Positions 34,257-43,265 are shown, counted from the stretch's first letter. The stretch is DNA of 64,000 nucleotides from Parafrigoribacterium mesophilum (GCF_039652555.1 NZ_JBDJAF010000007.1:1-64000); one strand, 5' to 3'. Numbers and translations are program-made. The notes: generated by a model not told the origin, from the letters alone.

Positions 34257-34508
34257 TCAGTTCTTCTTCAGCTGCTCAGCGGGCATCACGATGATGCCGC
34301 TGGGGCCGCGGATATACGTGAGCTTGTAGACGTCCCGACCGAGGAAGCGACGCGGTGCATGCCAATCTCGTTGGGGCGAGTCGGGTTTGACTCGATCGCT
34401 TCGGGGGTGGATGTACTCGAAGAGTTCCAGGCGACCGTGACCGTCTAGTGTTTGGAGCATCGCGATGTTGGCGTGATTGCCATTACCCGGAAACCCGAAC
34501 TCGGGCAA
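34257..34508 (-). pseudogene. Internally deleted VOC-family gene
   Basis: The reading starts within a VOC protein ('NHANIAMLQTLDGHGRLELF' and 'EYIHP') and ends with the usual VOC terminus ('YKLTYIRGPSGIIVMPAEQL'). The strands and helix between these blocks, and the N-terminal half, are missing. The fragment cannot fold as a complete VOC domain. Confidence 0.6.
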
Positions 34509-34591
34509 ACCTAGGCGCGGCCCAGCCGATCCTCATTTGCTCGGGCGGCCGGCCGGGTCGACGGAGTCACGAAGTACCGACCACTAAGTTC

Positions 34592-35302
34592 TTAGTTGGT
34601 TCCGTCGGGATCAAACGGCGGTTCGCCGCTGCGGAGGTCGACATCGGACTCACGAATGGCATAGCGCATGGCCGCCTCAGCCGCCGCGGGGTTGCCAGCC
34701 TCCACAGCTTCAAGCACGCGGCGGTGATCGGGCACCGGGTCGAGCCAGCCGGCTCCGGGATGGTGCTGGATACGGTTCCTAGCGTCGACGGCGTGTACCA
34801 CCACGACATCCAATCGCATCATCAATTCGTTATGGGTCGCCTGCAGCAAGCGAAGGTGGAAGTCGCGGTCGGCGGCAGCGAGGCGATCCACGTCCTGACC
34901 GGCCGCTTCGAACTCGGCGAAAGAGCTACGTAGCGCCTCGATGTCGGCCGCATCCCGAAATTGCGCTGCCATCCGTGCGGTAGCTGGCTCGATGACGTCG
35001 CGCAATTGGGAAAGTTCTGCCAGCAGGCGGTCATCGTCGCGGTGTGCTTCCCGACGCCACATTATGACGTCACCGTCGAGCAGTTTCCAGGAATCACGGT
35101 TCGTCACGATCGTCCCGCGCTTGGGCCAAGAGTCGATCAGCCCCTTCTCGCGAATTACGCGAAGTGCCTCCCGGATTGCGGTCTTACTTACTCCGAACTC
35201 GGGTTCGAGCGCGTCAACGTTGATTCGGGATCCGGGCGGATAGTCACCACGGACGATGCGAAGCCCGAGCTTTCCCACGAGCTCTGCATGAAGATCAGCC
35301 AT
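34592..35302 (-). CDS. GntR-family (FadR subfamily) regulator of the sugar-acid operon
   Basis: A 236-residue regulator. The N-terminal winged helix has 'IVRGDYPPGSRINVDALEPE' and 'FGVSKTAIREALRVIREKGL'. The C-terminal FCD ligand domain has 'LRDVIEPATARMAAQ', 'AADRDFHLRLLQATHNELMM' and 'DHRRVLEAVEAGNPAAAEAA'; the Asp/His set can bind a metal and a carboxylate ligand. ATG 35302, behind AGGG, is preferred over TTG 35323. It is divergent from the ABC transporter and dehydratase genes. FCD regulators typically sense sugar acids such as galactonate or gluconate, fitting the operon's content. It is probably a repressor relieved by the substrate or a keto-deoxy intermediate. Confidence 0.88.
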   Translation of the reverse strand: MADLHAELVGKLGLRIVRGDYPPGSRINVDALEPEFGVSKTAIREALRVIREKGLIDSWPKRGTIVTNRDSWKLLDGDVIMWRREAHRDDDRLLAELSQLRDVIEPATARMAAQFRDAADIEALRSSFAEFEAAGQDVDRLAAADRDFHLRLLQATHNELMMRLDVVVVHAVDARNRIQHHPGAGWLDPVPDHRRVLEAVEAGNPAAAEAAMRYAIRESDVDLRSGEPPFDPDGTN

Positions 35303-35338
35303 GAGTGTGACCCTATCGAACAAATCCGGTGTACCTGC

Positions 35339-35380
35339 TTGATTTTACGTATAGACCTAATGTTAGTATTAATCGTACCA
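35339..35380 (+). promoter_or_regulatory. Putative promoter of the sugar-acid operon
   Basis: In the divergent gap, an AT-rich island contains TTGATT (35339-35344) and, about 19 bases on, TAGTAT (35364-35369), resembling -35 and -10 boxes. The adjoining TTAGTATTAATCGTACC is a plausible GntR target, but its symmetry is weak. Confidence 0.35.
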
Positions 35381-35444
35381 ATCGGCTTTGGGTCCGAGAT
35401 TGGGCTCTTGCCTGGGAAACCGCACCGTTTACGAAGGAGTAGCA

Positions 35445-36716
35445 ATGCAATTACGCCCTCATCGCCGCGTGAAAGCCCTAGCGACGATCGCCATACTCAC
35501 TGCTGGCGCGACCGTGCTGGCGGGCTGTTCTTCCTCTGCCCCGAACGCATCAGAGGAATCCGCCAAGCCACAGGCCGCGACGATCACGTTTGCAGCCTCG
35601 ACGCTGGGCGACCCCGGCCGCGGCCCGGGTCTCCAGAAGCTCATCGACGAGTACAACTCCAGCCAGGATGTCGTCACCGTCAAGCCTGCGTCGGTTCCAT
35701 ATCCCACGTTCGGGCAGACTGTCCTCACCCAGATGGGCGGCGGGGCCGGGCCCGACCTCGTTCGGTTCGACATGCCTGAGTTCGAAGCGGCAGCATCTTC
35801 GGGCCTTCTCGAGCAGTTGGATGACAAGATTGACGCGAAGGCACTGAATCTCATTGCGGGGCCCGACAAGTACTTGACCGTCGACGGTCACAGATACGGC
35901 GTGGTCTTCGAGAACTCGAACTACGGGATGTTCTACAACGCGGATCTGATTCCTTCACCGCCTAAGACTTTCGACGAGTTCGTTCAGACGGCGAAGGACC
36001 TCACGAAAGGCGACACCTACGGTCTTGCCTTCCGGCAGACGCCGGCCGAGGAGGCTGGGGTTTGGCAAGACACCTTCAACTATGTCCTGGGCTTCGGCGG
36101 AAACTGGTCCAACGGCAAGAAGCTCACGATCGACTCGCCGCAGGTGATCAAGGGGCTCGAGGCGTACCAGCAGCTCTACGATGCGAACGTCATTCCCAAG
36201 GGGGCCGATGCTGCGACGTTCCGCAAGATGTTCGCCAACGGTAAGGTCGGGATGGAGTTGAACAATGGCGGCTACGCTACGGCGACTACGGCGGCGAACC
36301 CCGAGCTGAACTTCAGTGTGGCACCAATCCCGTTCCCGGTGAAGAAGCAAGGCTCGCTGCTGGCCCCGATCGTGGTCAACTCAAACAGTAAGCATAAGGA
36401 CGCGGCTCTCGATTTCATCAAATGGCTGCTGAAGCCGAGCCAGCAGGTCAAGCTGCAGGAGGTACTTGGCGCGAGTAGCGTCGCCACCCCGACCGAGCGC
36501 AGCCAGGCGAGCTTGGCGAAGTACCCGTTCCTGCCGGTGCTCGATGGGCTGACCAACTCGGGCGTGCCGCAGATCGTACTTGGGTTCGGCGCACAGACAC
36601 CCGACCTCCGGCACGTCATCGTGACTCAGATCTTGTCCGCACTGCAAGGCCAGACGGATATGAAGTCCGCGATGCAGACAGCCCAGAAGCAGGCAGAGGA
36701 AATCGTAGGGCGGTGA
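35445..36716 (+). CDS. ABC transporter solute-binding lipoprotein (sugar family 1)
   Basis: A 423-residue lipoprotein: signal peptide with lipobox 'VLAGC' (Cys28), then the periplasmic-binding fold 'ATITFAASTLGD', 'VPYPTFGQTVLTQMGGGAGP', 'DLVRFDMPEF', 'YGVVFENSNYGMFYNADLIP' and 'KVGMELNNGGYATATTAANP'. These are cluster-B sugar-binding features. ATG 35445 follows a GAAGGAG site; upstream in-frame sequence is non-homologous. It captures the substrate outside the membrane for the two permeases. The neighbouring catabolic genes suggest an aldonate or a related sugar acid. No ATP-binding subunit is encoded here, so a shared MsiK-like ATPase elsewhere is likely. Confidence 0.9.
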   Translation: MQLRPHRRVKALATIAILTAGATVLAGCSSSAPNASEESAKPQAATITFAASTLGDPGRGPGLQKLIDEYNSSQDVVTVKPASVPYPTFGQTVLTQMGGGAGPDLVRFDMPEFEAAASSGLLEQLDDKIDAKALNLIAGPDKYLTVDGHRYGVVFENSNYGMFYNADLIPSPPKTFDEFVQTAKDLTKGDTYGLAFRQTPAEEAGVWQDTFNYVLGFGGNWSNGKKLTIDSPQVIKGLEAYQQLYDANVIPKGADAATFRKMFANGKVGMELNNGGYATATTAANPELNFSVAPIPFPVKKQGSLLAPIVVNSNSKHKDAALDFIKWLLKPSQQVKLQEVLGASSVATPTERSQASLAKYPFLPVLDGLTNSGVPQIVLGFGAQTPDLRHVIVTQILSALQGQTDMKSAMQTAQKQAEEIVGR

Positions 36717-37693
36717 GTCGCCTGACCACAGGGGTCGCGCCGGGCGGCGCGACCCCTGCGCCCTCACTGACGCCGTCCCGTGCGTCGACGTTCGCTGCGC
36801 GTCGACGTCGCAGAGTGATCGGCAGCCCCTGGACGCCTTACCTCTTCCTGGCGCCGGCGGTGGTCTACATCGCCGTCTTTCAACTCGTGCCCTTGATCCA
36901 GGAGGTCTGGCTCAGTTTCACCCGGACCACGTTGTTGAACCCCAATGTCAATGTCTGGGTGGGATTCGCGAATTTTCGGTCTATTTTCGCTGACCCGGAG
37001 TTCCAACAGACGCTGCTGACCACCGCGGTCTACGTGATCGCCTGCGTTGTCGGCGCGGTTGGCGTCGGTCTGCTCGTGGCGCTCCTGCTTAACGGACGCT
37101 TTCCTGGCCGTGCAGTGGCCCGCTCTCTGGTGACGGTGCCGTGGGCAGCCCCGGGCATCGCGGTGGCACTGATCGCGATTTGGATGCTCAACCCGCAGTA
37201 CGGCGTCCTGACGAAACTGCTTCGCGTCGTAGGGATCGATCCGGGACCAAGCGGAGTCCTCGACAATCCCCGACTCGCGCTGGCAGCCATTCTCTTCACG
37301 ACTATCTGGCAACTCGTCCCCTTCGTCGCGATTGTGCTGCTCTCCGCTCTGCAGTCGGTGCCGCAGGAACTGGTCGAGGCGGCCCAAGTTGACGGAGCCG
37401 GACGCTGGAGGGTGTTCCGGGTGGTTACGTGGCAGGTCCTCAAGCCGACCGTTGGTCTGGTCGCGGTGCTGATGACCATCTGGTCGCTGCGTCGCTTCGA
37501 ACTCATCTGGCTGATGACCAGGGGCGGGCCACTCGGCTCAACCCGGACACTCGTGATCGACCTCTATTCACAAGCGTTCGATTCAAAGCAGTTGGGCTCG
37601 GCGGCGGCAATCGGCATGGTCGGTATCGTCATCGCGCTCATAGTCATTGTCGGCAGCAGGCTCGTTGCCCGCGCAGCGGCGAAGGAGGCCTGA
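36713..37693 (+). CDS. ABC sugar permease, MalF type
   Basis: A 326-residue inner-membrane permease with six predicted helices, starting at 'YLFLAPAVVYIAVFQLVPLI'. The EAA loop is 'ELVEAAQVDGAGRWRVFRVV', which contacts the ATPase. The GTG start overlaps the binding-protein stop (GTGA). A very stable hairpin (36729-36758) falls in its first codons, so initiation or mRNA stability may be controlled there. The N-terminal extension (about 35 residues, Arg-rich before the first helix) is normal for this family. Confidence 0.9.
   Translation: MSRLTTGVAPGGATPAPSLTPSRASTFAARRRRRVIGSPWTPYLFLAPAVVYIAVFQLVPLIQEVWLSFTRTTLLNPNVNVWVGFANFRSIFADPEFQQTLLTTAVYVIACVVGAVGVGLLVALLLNGRFPGRAVARSLVTVPWAAPGIAVALIAIWMLNPQYGVLTKLLRVVGIDPGPSGVLDNPRLALAAILFTTIWQLVPFVAIVLLSALQSVPQELVEAAQVDGAGRWRVFRVVTWQVLKPTVGLVAVLMTIWSLRRFELIWLMTRGGPLGSTRTLVIDLYSQAFDSKQLGSAAAIGMVGIVIALIVIVGSRLVARAAAKEA
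36729..36758 (+). promoter_or_regulatory. Stable intra-operon hairpin at the binding protein/permease junction
   Basis: A perfect 13-bp stem, CAGGGGTCGCGCC with GGCGCGACCCCTG, has a GGGC loop. It begins 12 bases after the binding-protein stop codon. There is no T-run, so it is more likely a 3'-stabilising or attenuating structure that keeps binding-protein levels above permease levels than a terminator. Confidence 0.75.
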
Positions 37694-38523
37694 TGCGCAC
37701 CTCAAGACTTGGCGTGACCGGGCGTATGCTCGCGGTCCTGATTGTTCTTGGCCTGGCGATCTTCCCGGTCTACTGGATGTTCGTCACAGCGCTTACGCCT
37801 GACTCGCAGTTGTTCGGAGCCGGAGTGAGTCTGTTGCCCGACCTCACGCGTCTCGGCGTTTTTGTCGACGCGCTCGAAGACGGACAGGTGCTCGGCTGGT
37901 TGCTGAACAGCTTCATCGTTGCTGCCGGAACCACGGTGCTGTCCATCGGGCTCGGCGTGCCCCTCGGCTATGCGCTCTCGCGATTTCGCTTCCGAGGCAA
38001 GCTGGTAGTCGGGCTCGCCCTGCTTTTCACGCAGATGCTCCCCGAGGCCCTGCTGGTGGTGCCCTTGTTCTCCCTATTTCGACGGTTCGAATTGCTGAAT
38101 TCGTTGCAGGGGCTCATCCTGGCCGACACCGCATTTGCGCTGCCAGTTGTCGCCCTAATCCTGAAGGGCGCGATCGACGGCGTCCCGCGCGAGCTTGACG
38201 AAGCCGTGCGGGTAGATGGTGGCCGGCCGATGACGATATTGGCCAGAATCATCCTGCCGCTGATCGCCCCGGCCGTCGCCGCAGCAGCCGTCATCGCATT
38301 TTTCAGTGCCTGGAACGAGTATGTGTTCGCGGTGACTTTCGTGTTCGACAAGTCGCTCCAGCCAGCCTCGGTCGGCGTTGCTGGATATATCGGAGAACAG
38401 GACGTCTCCATCCAGAGCATCATGGCTGTCGCCCTGCTTTTCACACTTCCAGCCGTCGTTTTCTACCTATTCGCACAACGCTATGTCGTCAGCGGGATGA
38501 CCGCCGGCGCCGTGAAAGGATGA
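37693..38523 (+). CDS. ABC sugar permease, MalG type
   Basis: A 276-residue permease. First helix 'MLAVLIVLGLAIFPVYWMFV', then the family-typical 'SFIVAAGTTVLSIGLGVPLG' with 'YALSRFRFRG', and the EAA loop 'ELDEAVRVDGGRPMTILARI'. Its ATG overlaps the stop of the previous permease (ATGA), so they are coupled and form a heterodimer. Earlier in-frame starts lie within the upstream gene and are not used. Confidence 0.9.
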   Translation: MRTSRLGVTGRMLAVLIVLGLAIFPVYWMFVTALTPDSQLFGAGVSLLPDLTRLGVFVDALEDGQVLGWLLNSFIVAAGTTVLSIGLGVPLGYALSRFRFRGKLVVGLALLFTQMLPEALLVVPLFSLFRRFELLNSLQGLILADTAFALPVVALILKGAIDGVPRELDEAVRVDGGRPMTILARIILPLIAPAVAAAAVIAFFSAWNEYVFAVTFVFDKSLQPASVGVAGYIGEQDVSIQSIMAVALLFTLPAVVFYLFAQRYVVSGMTAGAVKG

Positions 38524-38533
38524 CGTAACCCAG

Positions 38534-39721
38534 ATGAGAATCACCACCCTCGACAGCTTCGTCGTGGACTTCTACCGGACGAACCTCGTCTTCGTCCGGC
38601 TGAGTACTGACGAGGGAGTGACCGGTGTCGCAGAAGCGACACTGGAAGGTCAGGAACTCGCCATTCGCGGTGCGATCGCGCAACTCGCCGAGCAGGTGCG
38701 TGGCAAAGACCCGACCCGTATCACCGAAACAATCTACGAACTGAATCGCGACGCGTACTGGCGGGGCGGACCCGTCTCGATGACAGCTATCAGCGCGGTA
38801 GAGACGGCAATGTGGGACGTGTCCGCCAAAGCCCTCGGCGTCCCGGTGCACCGAATGCTCGGGGGAACGACCCGCGACCGTGTACGTGCATACGCTAACG
38901 GCTGGTTCTCGGGCGCGCGAACTCCGGAAGATTTCGCCAAGGCGGCCGTTGCCACCGTCCGGCAAGGATTCCGCGGACTCAAGTGGGACCCGTTCGAGGC
39001 GAGCGATCTCACCGTGGGAGCGGGCGATCTTCGCCGAATGCTTGAGCCGGTTGCCGCCGTGCGCGATGCAGTCGGCGACGATGTCGAGTTGTTCATCGAG
39101 GGACACGGCCGGTTCGACGTCCCGACCGCGATTCGCGTGGCGCGCGAGTTGGAGGCATTTCAGCCCGTCTTCTTCGAGGAGCCCACCCCGCCCGACAGCA
39201 TCGACGCCCTCGTGGAGGTCCGCTCGAAGTCGCCGATTCCGATCGCTGCCGGTGAGCGCTGGTTCGGGCGCAACGCGTTCCTCCCGGTATTCGAACGGGG
39301 CGCGGTCGACTTTATCCAGCCCGATGTCACGCATGCAGGTGGACTGTCGGAACTGGTTTTCCTCTCGACGCTCGCTGCGGCCCGCTACGTACCGTTTGCC
39401 CCGCACAACCCTTCGGGGCCCCTCAGCACCGCAGCCACCCTGCAGCTTGGTGCGACTCTGCCGAACTTCCGTTACCTGGAGATCATGGCGACAGACGTCC
39501 CATGGCGCAGTAACATCTCAAACGAAGCGCTCATACTGACCGACGAGGGGGACGTACTGATTCCCGACGGCGTCGGTCTCGGTATCGAACTCGACTTCGA
39601 CGCCATCGCAGAGCACCCGTACACGCCGCACCCCATGCGAATCTTCAATGACGCGGTTTCCGACATCCGGCCGCCGGACGCGCGGTCGTACTTCAATCTT
39701 GACAGGGTGACCGTGGCCTGA
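38534..39721 (+). CDS. Enolase-superfamily sugar-acid dehydratase
   Basis: A 395-residue mandelate-racemase/enolase superfamily enzyme. It has an N-terminal capping domain and a barrel with 'GFRGLKWDPF' (general base Lys region), metal ligands E189 ('FIEGHGRF'), E215 ('FFEEPTPP') and E241 ('AAGERW'), and H291 in 'APHNPSGP'. The pattern is closest to galactonate-type acid-sugar dehydratases. It would remove water from an aldonate to give a 2-keto-3-deoxy acid. It lies 10 bases after the permease gene in the same operon. The exact substrate (arabinonate, xylonate, galactonate or similar) is not decidable from sequence. Confidence 0.85.
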   Translation: MRITTLDSFVVDFYRTNLVFVRLSTDEGVTGVAEATLEGQELAIRGAIAQLAEQVRGKDPTRITETIYELNRDAYWRGGPVSMTAISAVETAMWDVSAKALGVPVHRMLGGTTRDRVRAYANGWFSGARTPEDFAKAAVATVRQGFRGLKWDPFEASDLTVGAGDLRRMLEPVAAVRDAVGDDVELFIEGHGRFDVPTAIRVARELEAFQPVFFEEPTPPDSIDALVEVRSKSPIPIAAGERWFGRNAFLPVFERGAVDFIQPDVTHAGGLSELVFLSTLAAARYVPFAPHNPSGPLSTAATLQLGATLPNFRYLEIMATDVPWRSNISNEALILTDEGDVLIPDGVGLGIELDFDAIAEHPYTPHPMRIFNDAVSDIRPPDARSYFNLDRVTVA

Positions 39722-39739
39722 CGGAGCGAGGAGAACAAG

Positions 39740-40588
39740 ATGTACCTGCTACGCCTTGAGGGCGGTCGGATCGCGGTCGAGCGCGAGGACGAAATCTTCG
39801 CCCTCCCGGTCCGCTCGCTCGCCGAGCTGCTCGCCCATTCACTCGCCGAGATCCGCACGCTCGTGACGCAGGCGAGCATGCCGACCGCCGACGGCAAGCG
39901 CCTTGCGCCAATCGACGGCCGCACTGAGGTCTGGGCAAGCGGCGTTACCTACCAGCGTTCGCGGACCGCGAGGATGGACGAGTCTACCGACCCCGATATT
40001 TATGACCGTGTTTACGCGGCCACCCGGCCGGAGTTGTTTTTCAAGGCACCCGCCTGGCGGGTCGTTACTCACGGCGATCCTGTGGCAATCCGCGACGACT
40101 CGACTTGGGACGTCCCGGAGCCCGAGCTGGCCGTCATCGCGAACCGGTTCGGTGAAATCGTCGGCTACGGCGCCTGCAACGACATGAGCTCGCGTTCGCT
40201 GGAGGGCGAAAACCCGCTGTATCTGCCACAGGCGAAGGTTTTTGCAGGAGCGTGCGCCCTCGGCCCGACAATACGACCGGCCTGGGAAGTTGACCCTGCG
40301 ACTGTCCCGATCCGCTTGACGATCGAGAGAGAAGGGCGGACGGTGCTGGACGAGTCCACCTCGACTGCGGCCCTTGTGCGGAAGGTGCCCGATCTGGTCG
40401 CCGCGCTCTTCCACGCGGAAAACTTCCCAGACGGAGCATGGCTGTCGACCGGTACGGGCATCGTGCCTCCCAACGATTTCACACTTTGTGTGGGCGACAC
40501 CGTAACGGTTGACATCCTTGGCGTGGCGACGACTACGAACACCGTCGCCAGTGGGCGCGACGCCTGGCTATTTCTCACAGAGCGATGA
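39740..40588 (+). CDS. FAH-family 2-keto-3-deoxy-acid dehydratase
   Basis: A 282-residue fumarylacetoacetate-hydrolase-fold enzyme. Metal-binding acidic cluster 'WDVPEPELAVIANRFGEIVG', 'GYGACNDMSSRSLEGENPLY' and 'LPQAKVFAGACALGPTI' match the branch containing 2-keto-3-deoxy-D-arabinonate and -xylonate dehydratases. This would convert the dehydratase product to 2,5-dioxopentanoate. It follows the previous gene by 18 bases and is followed by the matching aldehyde dehydrogenase. An aldolase-like FAH activity is an alternative, but the downstream enzyme argues for dehydration. Confidence 0.82.
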   Translation: MYLLRLEGGRIAVEREDEIFALPVRSLAELLAHSLAEIRTLVTQASMPTADGKRLAPIDGRTEVWASGVTYQRSRTARMDESTDPDIYDRVYAATRPELFFKAPAWRVVTHGDPVAIRDDSTWDVPEPELAVIANRFGEIVGYGACNDMSSRSLEGENPLYLPQAKVFAGACALGPTIRPAWEVDPATVPIRLTIEREGRTVLDESTSTAALVRKVPDLVAALFHAENFPDGAWLSTGTGIVPPNDFTLCVGDTVTVDILGVATTTNTVASGRDAWLFLTER

Positions 40589-40614
40589 CGCCCCAGGGTA
40601 CTTAAGGAGTTCTC

Positions 40615-42117
40615 ATGACTGATACCACCCCGGCTGAACTGGAGTTGGTGGCGGCCCGGGCGGCCGCGGCTGCGCCGCTGTGGGCGGTCACCGCGCCGAA
40701 ACGCCGGGCGGCCGCCCTGGTCGCAGTCGCCGACGGGTTGGAGGCGGCCGAGGACGACCTGGTTGCCACCGCGATGGTCGAGACCGGTTTGGCCGAGGCG
40801 CGCCTGCGGGGCGAGCTGACGCGCACCGCCGTGCAGTTGCGGTTGTTCGCCGATGTGGTGGTGGACGGCGCGTATCTCGACGTGCGCATTGACGACGCCG
40901 ATCCGCAGTTCGCTTTGGGGGTGCGTCCGGATGTGCGTCGGTATCGGATCCCGGTCGGCCCGGTGTTAAATTTTGCGGCGAGCAACTTTCCGTTCGCATT
41001 TTCGGTGGCCGGCGGCGACACGGCGTCGGCGCTTGCCGCGGGTTGTCCGGTGGTCCTCAAAGCGCATTCCGGGCATCCAGAACTCTCGGAGCAGACCGCA
41101 GCGATCGTGACCGGGGCACTGGCCGGGGCGGGTGCGCCGGAGGGCACGTTTCAGTTGATCACCGGTCAGCGGGCGGGGGTGGCGATGCTTAAGGATCGCC
41201 GGATTGCCGCGGGTAGTTTCACCGGGTCGATCCGTGCCGGCCGGCTGCTGGCCGACATCGCCGCAGCCCGGCCGACTCCGATCCCGTTCTATGGCGAGTT
41301 GGGCAGTGTGAACCCCACCTTCGTCACGTCGGCCGCGCTCGCGGAGAACGCGGACGGCATCGCCGACGGATACGTCACCAGCGTCGCCGGATCGGCGGGG
41401 CAGTTGTGCACCAAGCCGGGCTTCCTGTTCGTGCCTGAACAGCAGCATCCGCTGACCGACCGGATCGCACAGTTGGTTGGTGTGGTGGGGGAGCACCGGT
41501 TGCTGAACCCGGGGATCGCCGCGGGCTACCGGGCCCGCCGGGACGCCATCCTGCGCACCACCGGGGTGACGGTCATCGCCGAGGGGTCCCTGCGCATAGA
41601 CGAGGACGGTCAGGGTTGGGCGACTCCCACCATCGTGAGCGTTCCGGTGGCCACCCTGCAGCGGCATCGAGACACCCTTTTGGACGAGGCGTTCGGTCCG
41701 CTGTCCATCCTGGTGCAGTACGACACGGATGCCGACCTCGCCAAGGTGGCCGACGACCTGTTCCAGGGCAACCTCACCGGCACCGTGCACGCGGCATCCG
41801 GGGAGAACACCCCGGTACTGCGCACCTTAGTGCCGTGGATTGCCCAGCATGCCGGCCGGGTGCTGTTTGGCGGCTGGCCCACCGGCGTCGCGGTGACGCC
41901 GGCCATGCAGCACGGCGGCCCGTGGCCGGCGACCACGAACGACTCCGGCACCTCGGTCGGGACCGCCGCGATCAGCCGGTTCCTGCGCCCGGTGGCCTAC
42001 CAGGGTGCCCCGCAGGAGCTGCTGCCAGAGCCGCTGCGCGACGACAACCCGTGGAACGTGCCCCAACACCGCAACCCTGCAGGGCAGTCACAAAACTGGG
42101 GCGCAGCAGCGCGCTAA
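40615..42117 (+). CDS. 2,5-dioxopentanoate (2-oxoglutarate semialdehyde) dehydrogenase
   Basis: A 500-residue NAD(P)-dependent aldehyde dehydrogenase. 'VGPVLNFAASNFPFAFSVAG' (NAAD(P)H-binding strand), 'CPVVLKAHSGHPELSEQTAA', 'GSFTGSIRAGRLL', 'PIPFYGELGSVNPTFV' (Glu base) and 'SAGQLCTKPGFLFV' (nucleophile Cys) are diagnostic of the KGSA/fatty aldehyde branch. It would oxidise 2,5-dioxopentanoate to 2-oxoglutarate, the last step of the Weimberg-type route set up by the two preceding genes. RBS AAGGAG, 26 bases after the FAH gene. Confidence 0.88.
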   Translation: MTDTTPAELELVAARAAAAAPLWAVTAPKRRAAALVAVADGLEAAEDDLVATAMVETGLAEARLRGELTRTAVQLRLFADVVVDGAYLDVRIDDADPQFALGVRPDVRRYRIPVGPVLNFAASNFPFAFSVAGGDTASALAAGCPVVLKAHSGHPELSEQTAAIVTGALAGAGAPEGTFQLITGQRAGVAMLKDRRIAAGSFTGSIRAGRLLADIAAARPTPIPFYGELGSVNPTFVTSAALAENADGIADGYVTSVAGSAGQLCTKPGFLFVPEQQHPLTDRIAQLVGVVGEHRLLNPGIAAGYRARRDAILRTTGVTVIAEGSLRIDEDGQGWATPTIVSVPVATLQRHRDTLLDEAFGPLSILVQYDTDADLAKVADDLFQGNLTGTVHAASGENTPVLRTLVPWIAQHAGRVLFGGWPTGVAVTPAMQHGGPWPATTNDSGTSVGTAAISRFLRPVAYQGAPQELLPEPLRDDNPWNVPQHRNPAGQSQNWGAAAR

Positions 42118-42156
42118 CGGGTAACTTACAAGTCGAACCTTCTCGACCTGGCGGCG

Positions 42157-43200
42157 TTAGATTGTTGCCAGCCGGATGTTCGAGAGCTCCTCACCGTAGT
42201 GCTCTCGGAGCCTCACTTTGCGCTCCAGGTCCTCGATGACGGCGGACGTGAAGTCCACGCCGTAGAGCGCCTCGCTGGATCCGAGGCCACCCGGCGAGAA
42301 CACGTTGACCTCCATCAGCTTGTCGCCCACAATGTCCAGGCCGACGAGGAACAGACCATCCGCGAGCAGTTTGGGGCGCACCGCCTCCACGATCTGCAGC
42401 ATCTCGTCGGTCACCTTCACCGCTTCGGCGCTGCCGCCCGCAGACATGTTGGACCGGATGTCGGTCTTTCCGGGCCGCCGACGGAAGGCGGCGTAGACGC
42501 CGTCAACCTCGAGGGCGCGGCCGTTCATGACGAACATCCGCACGTCCCCGTCCTTGGCTTTGGACAGGTATTCCTGGGCGACCACATAGCCATCACGAGC
42601 GATCGCCTCCACGATCTGAGAGATATTGGGCGCCTCCTTGGGGGTGACCAGGAACACGCCGGAGCCACCCGAGCCCTGCAGGGGCTTGAGCACGGCGTGG
42701 CCGCCCAGCTCGTCAATGAACTGGCGGATGCGGTGCTCATCTCGCGAGATCAACGTTCGTGGCCGCACCACCTCCGGGAAGTGCTGAAAATATGCCTTCG
42801 ACGTGGCGTCGGCCAGGGAACCAGGATCGTTGACGATGAGCACGCCGGAGTCGGCGAGCAGCTTGCCGAAGGCGATGCCGGCCGTGTTCGCCCACGGGCT
42901 CTCCTCAGCGTCCATCGCCGGGTCGGAGCGCAGCATGATCACATCCAAGTCGCCCAGCGCAACCCTCTCCCGGTCGACCGCCTGCACGTCTTCGAGGTAC
43001 CGCTTCGGCGAGCGGTACGCTTTGCCCGCGCTCACGGATGCCACCATCGCCGAGAGCGACCCGTCCGGCTCGTAACCGAAATCCCGCAGCCCCATCAGGC
43101 AAGCGTCGTGGCCGAGCCGAGTGGCGGTCATCGCCAGACGCGTGGTCGTGTACACGGGCTTCTCGGTGGCGATGTCGTTGACCACGAAACCGATCTTCAT
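42157..43200 (-). CDS. Glutathione-synthetase-like ATP-grasp ligase
   Basis: A 347-residue ATP-grasp protein of the GshB/RimK fold. N-terminal pre-ATP-grasp domain 'MKIGFVVNDIATEKPVYTTT' and 'LGDLDVIMLRSDP'; ATP-grasp core 'GHAVLKPLQGSGGSGVFLV', 'YVVAQEYLSKAKDGDVRMFV', 'RSNMSAGGSAEAVKVT' and metal-binding 'LFLVGLDIVGDKLMEVNVFS'. It forms an amide between a carboxylate and an amine using ATP. ATG 43200 is chosen since homology starts there. It is the third gene of a leftward operon with an N-formylglutamate amidohydrolase and a QEGLA metallopeptidase, a known but poorly understood combination. Confidence 0.88.
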   Translation of the reverse strand: MKIGFVVNDIATEKPVYTTTRLAMTATRLGHDACLMGLRDFGYEPDGSLSAMVASVSAGKAYRSPKRYLEDVQAVDRERVALGDLDVIMLRSDPAMDAEESPWANTAGIAFGKLLADSGVLIVNDPGSLADATSKAYFQHFPEVVRPRTLISRDEHRIRQFIDELGGHAVLKPLQGSGGSGVFLVTPKEAPNISQIVEAIARDGYVVAQEYLSKAKDGDVRMFVMNGRALEVDGVYAAFRRRPGKTDIRSNMSAGGSAEAVKVTDEMLQIVEAVRPKLLADGLFLVGLDIVGDKLMEVNVFSPGGLGSSEALYGVDFTSAVIEDLERKVRLREHYGEELSNIRLATI

Positions 43201-43265
43201 GGGGACTCCTAGCTGGATGGTCGTGGGCGGTTGGGGGAGGGGAGTATGAGCTGCGGCGTCGGGCG

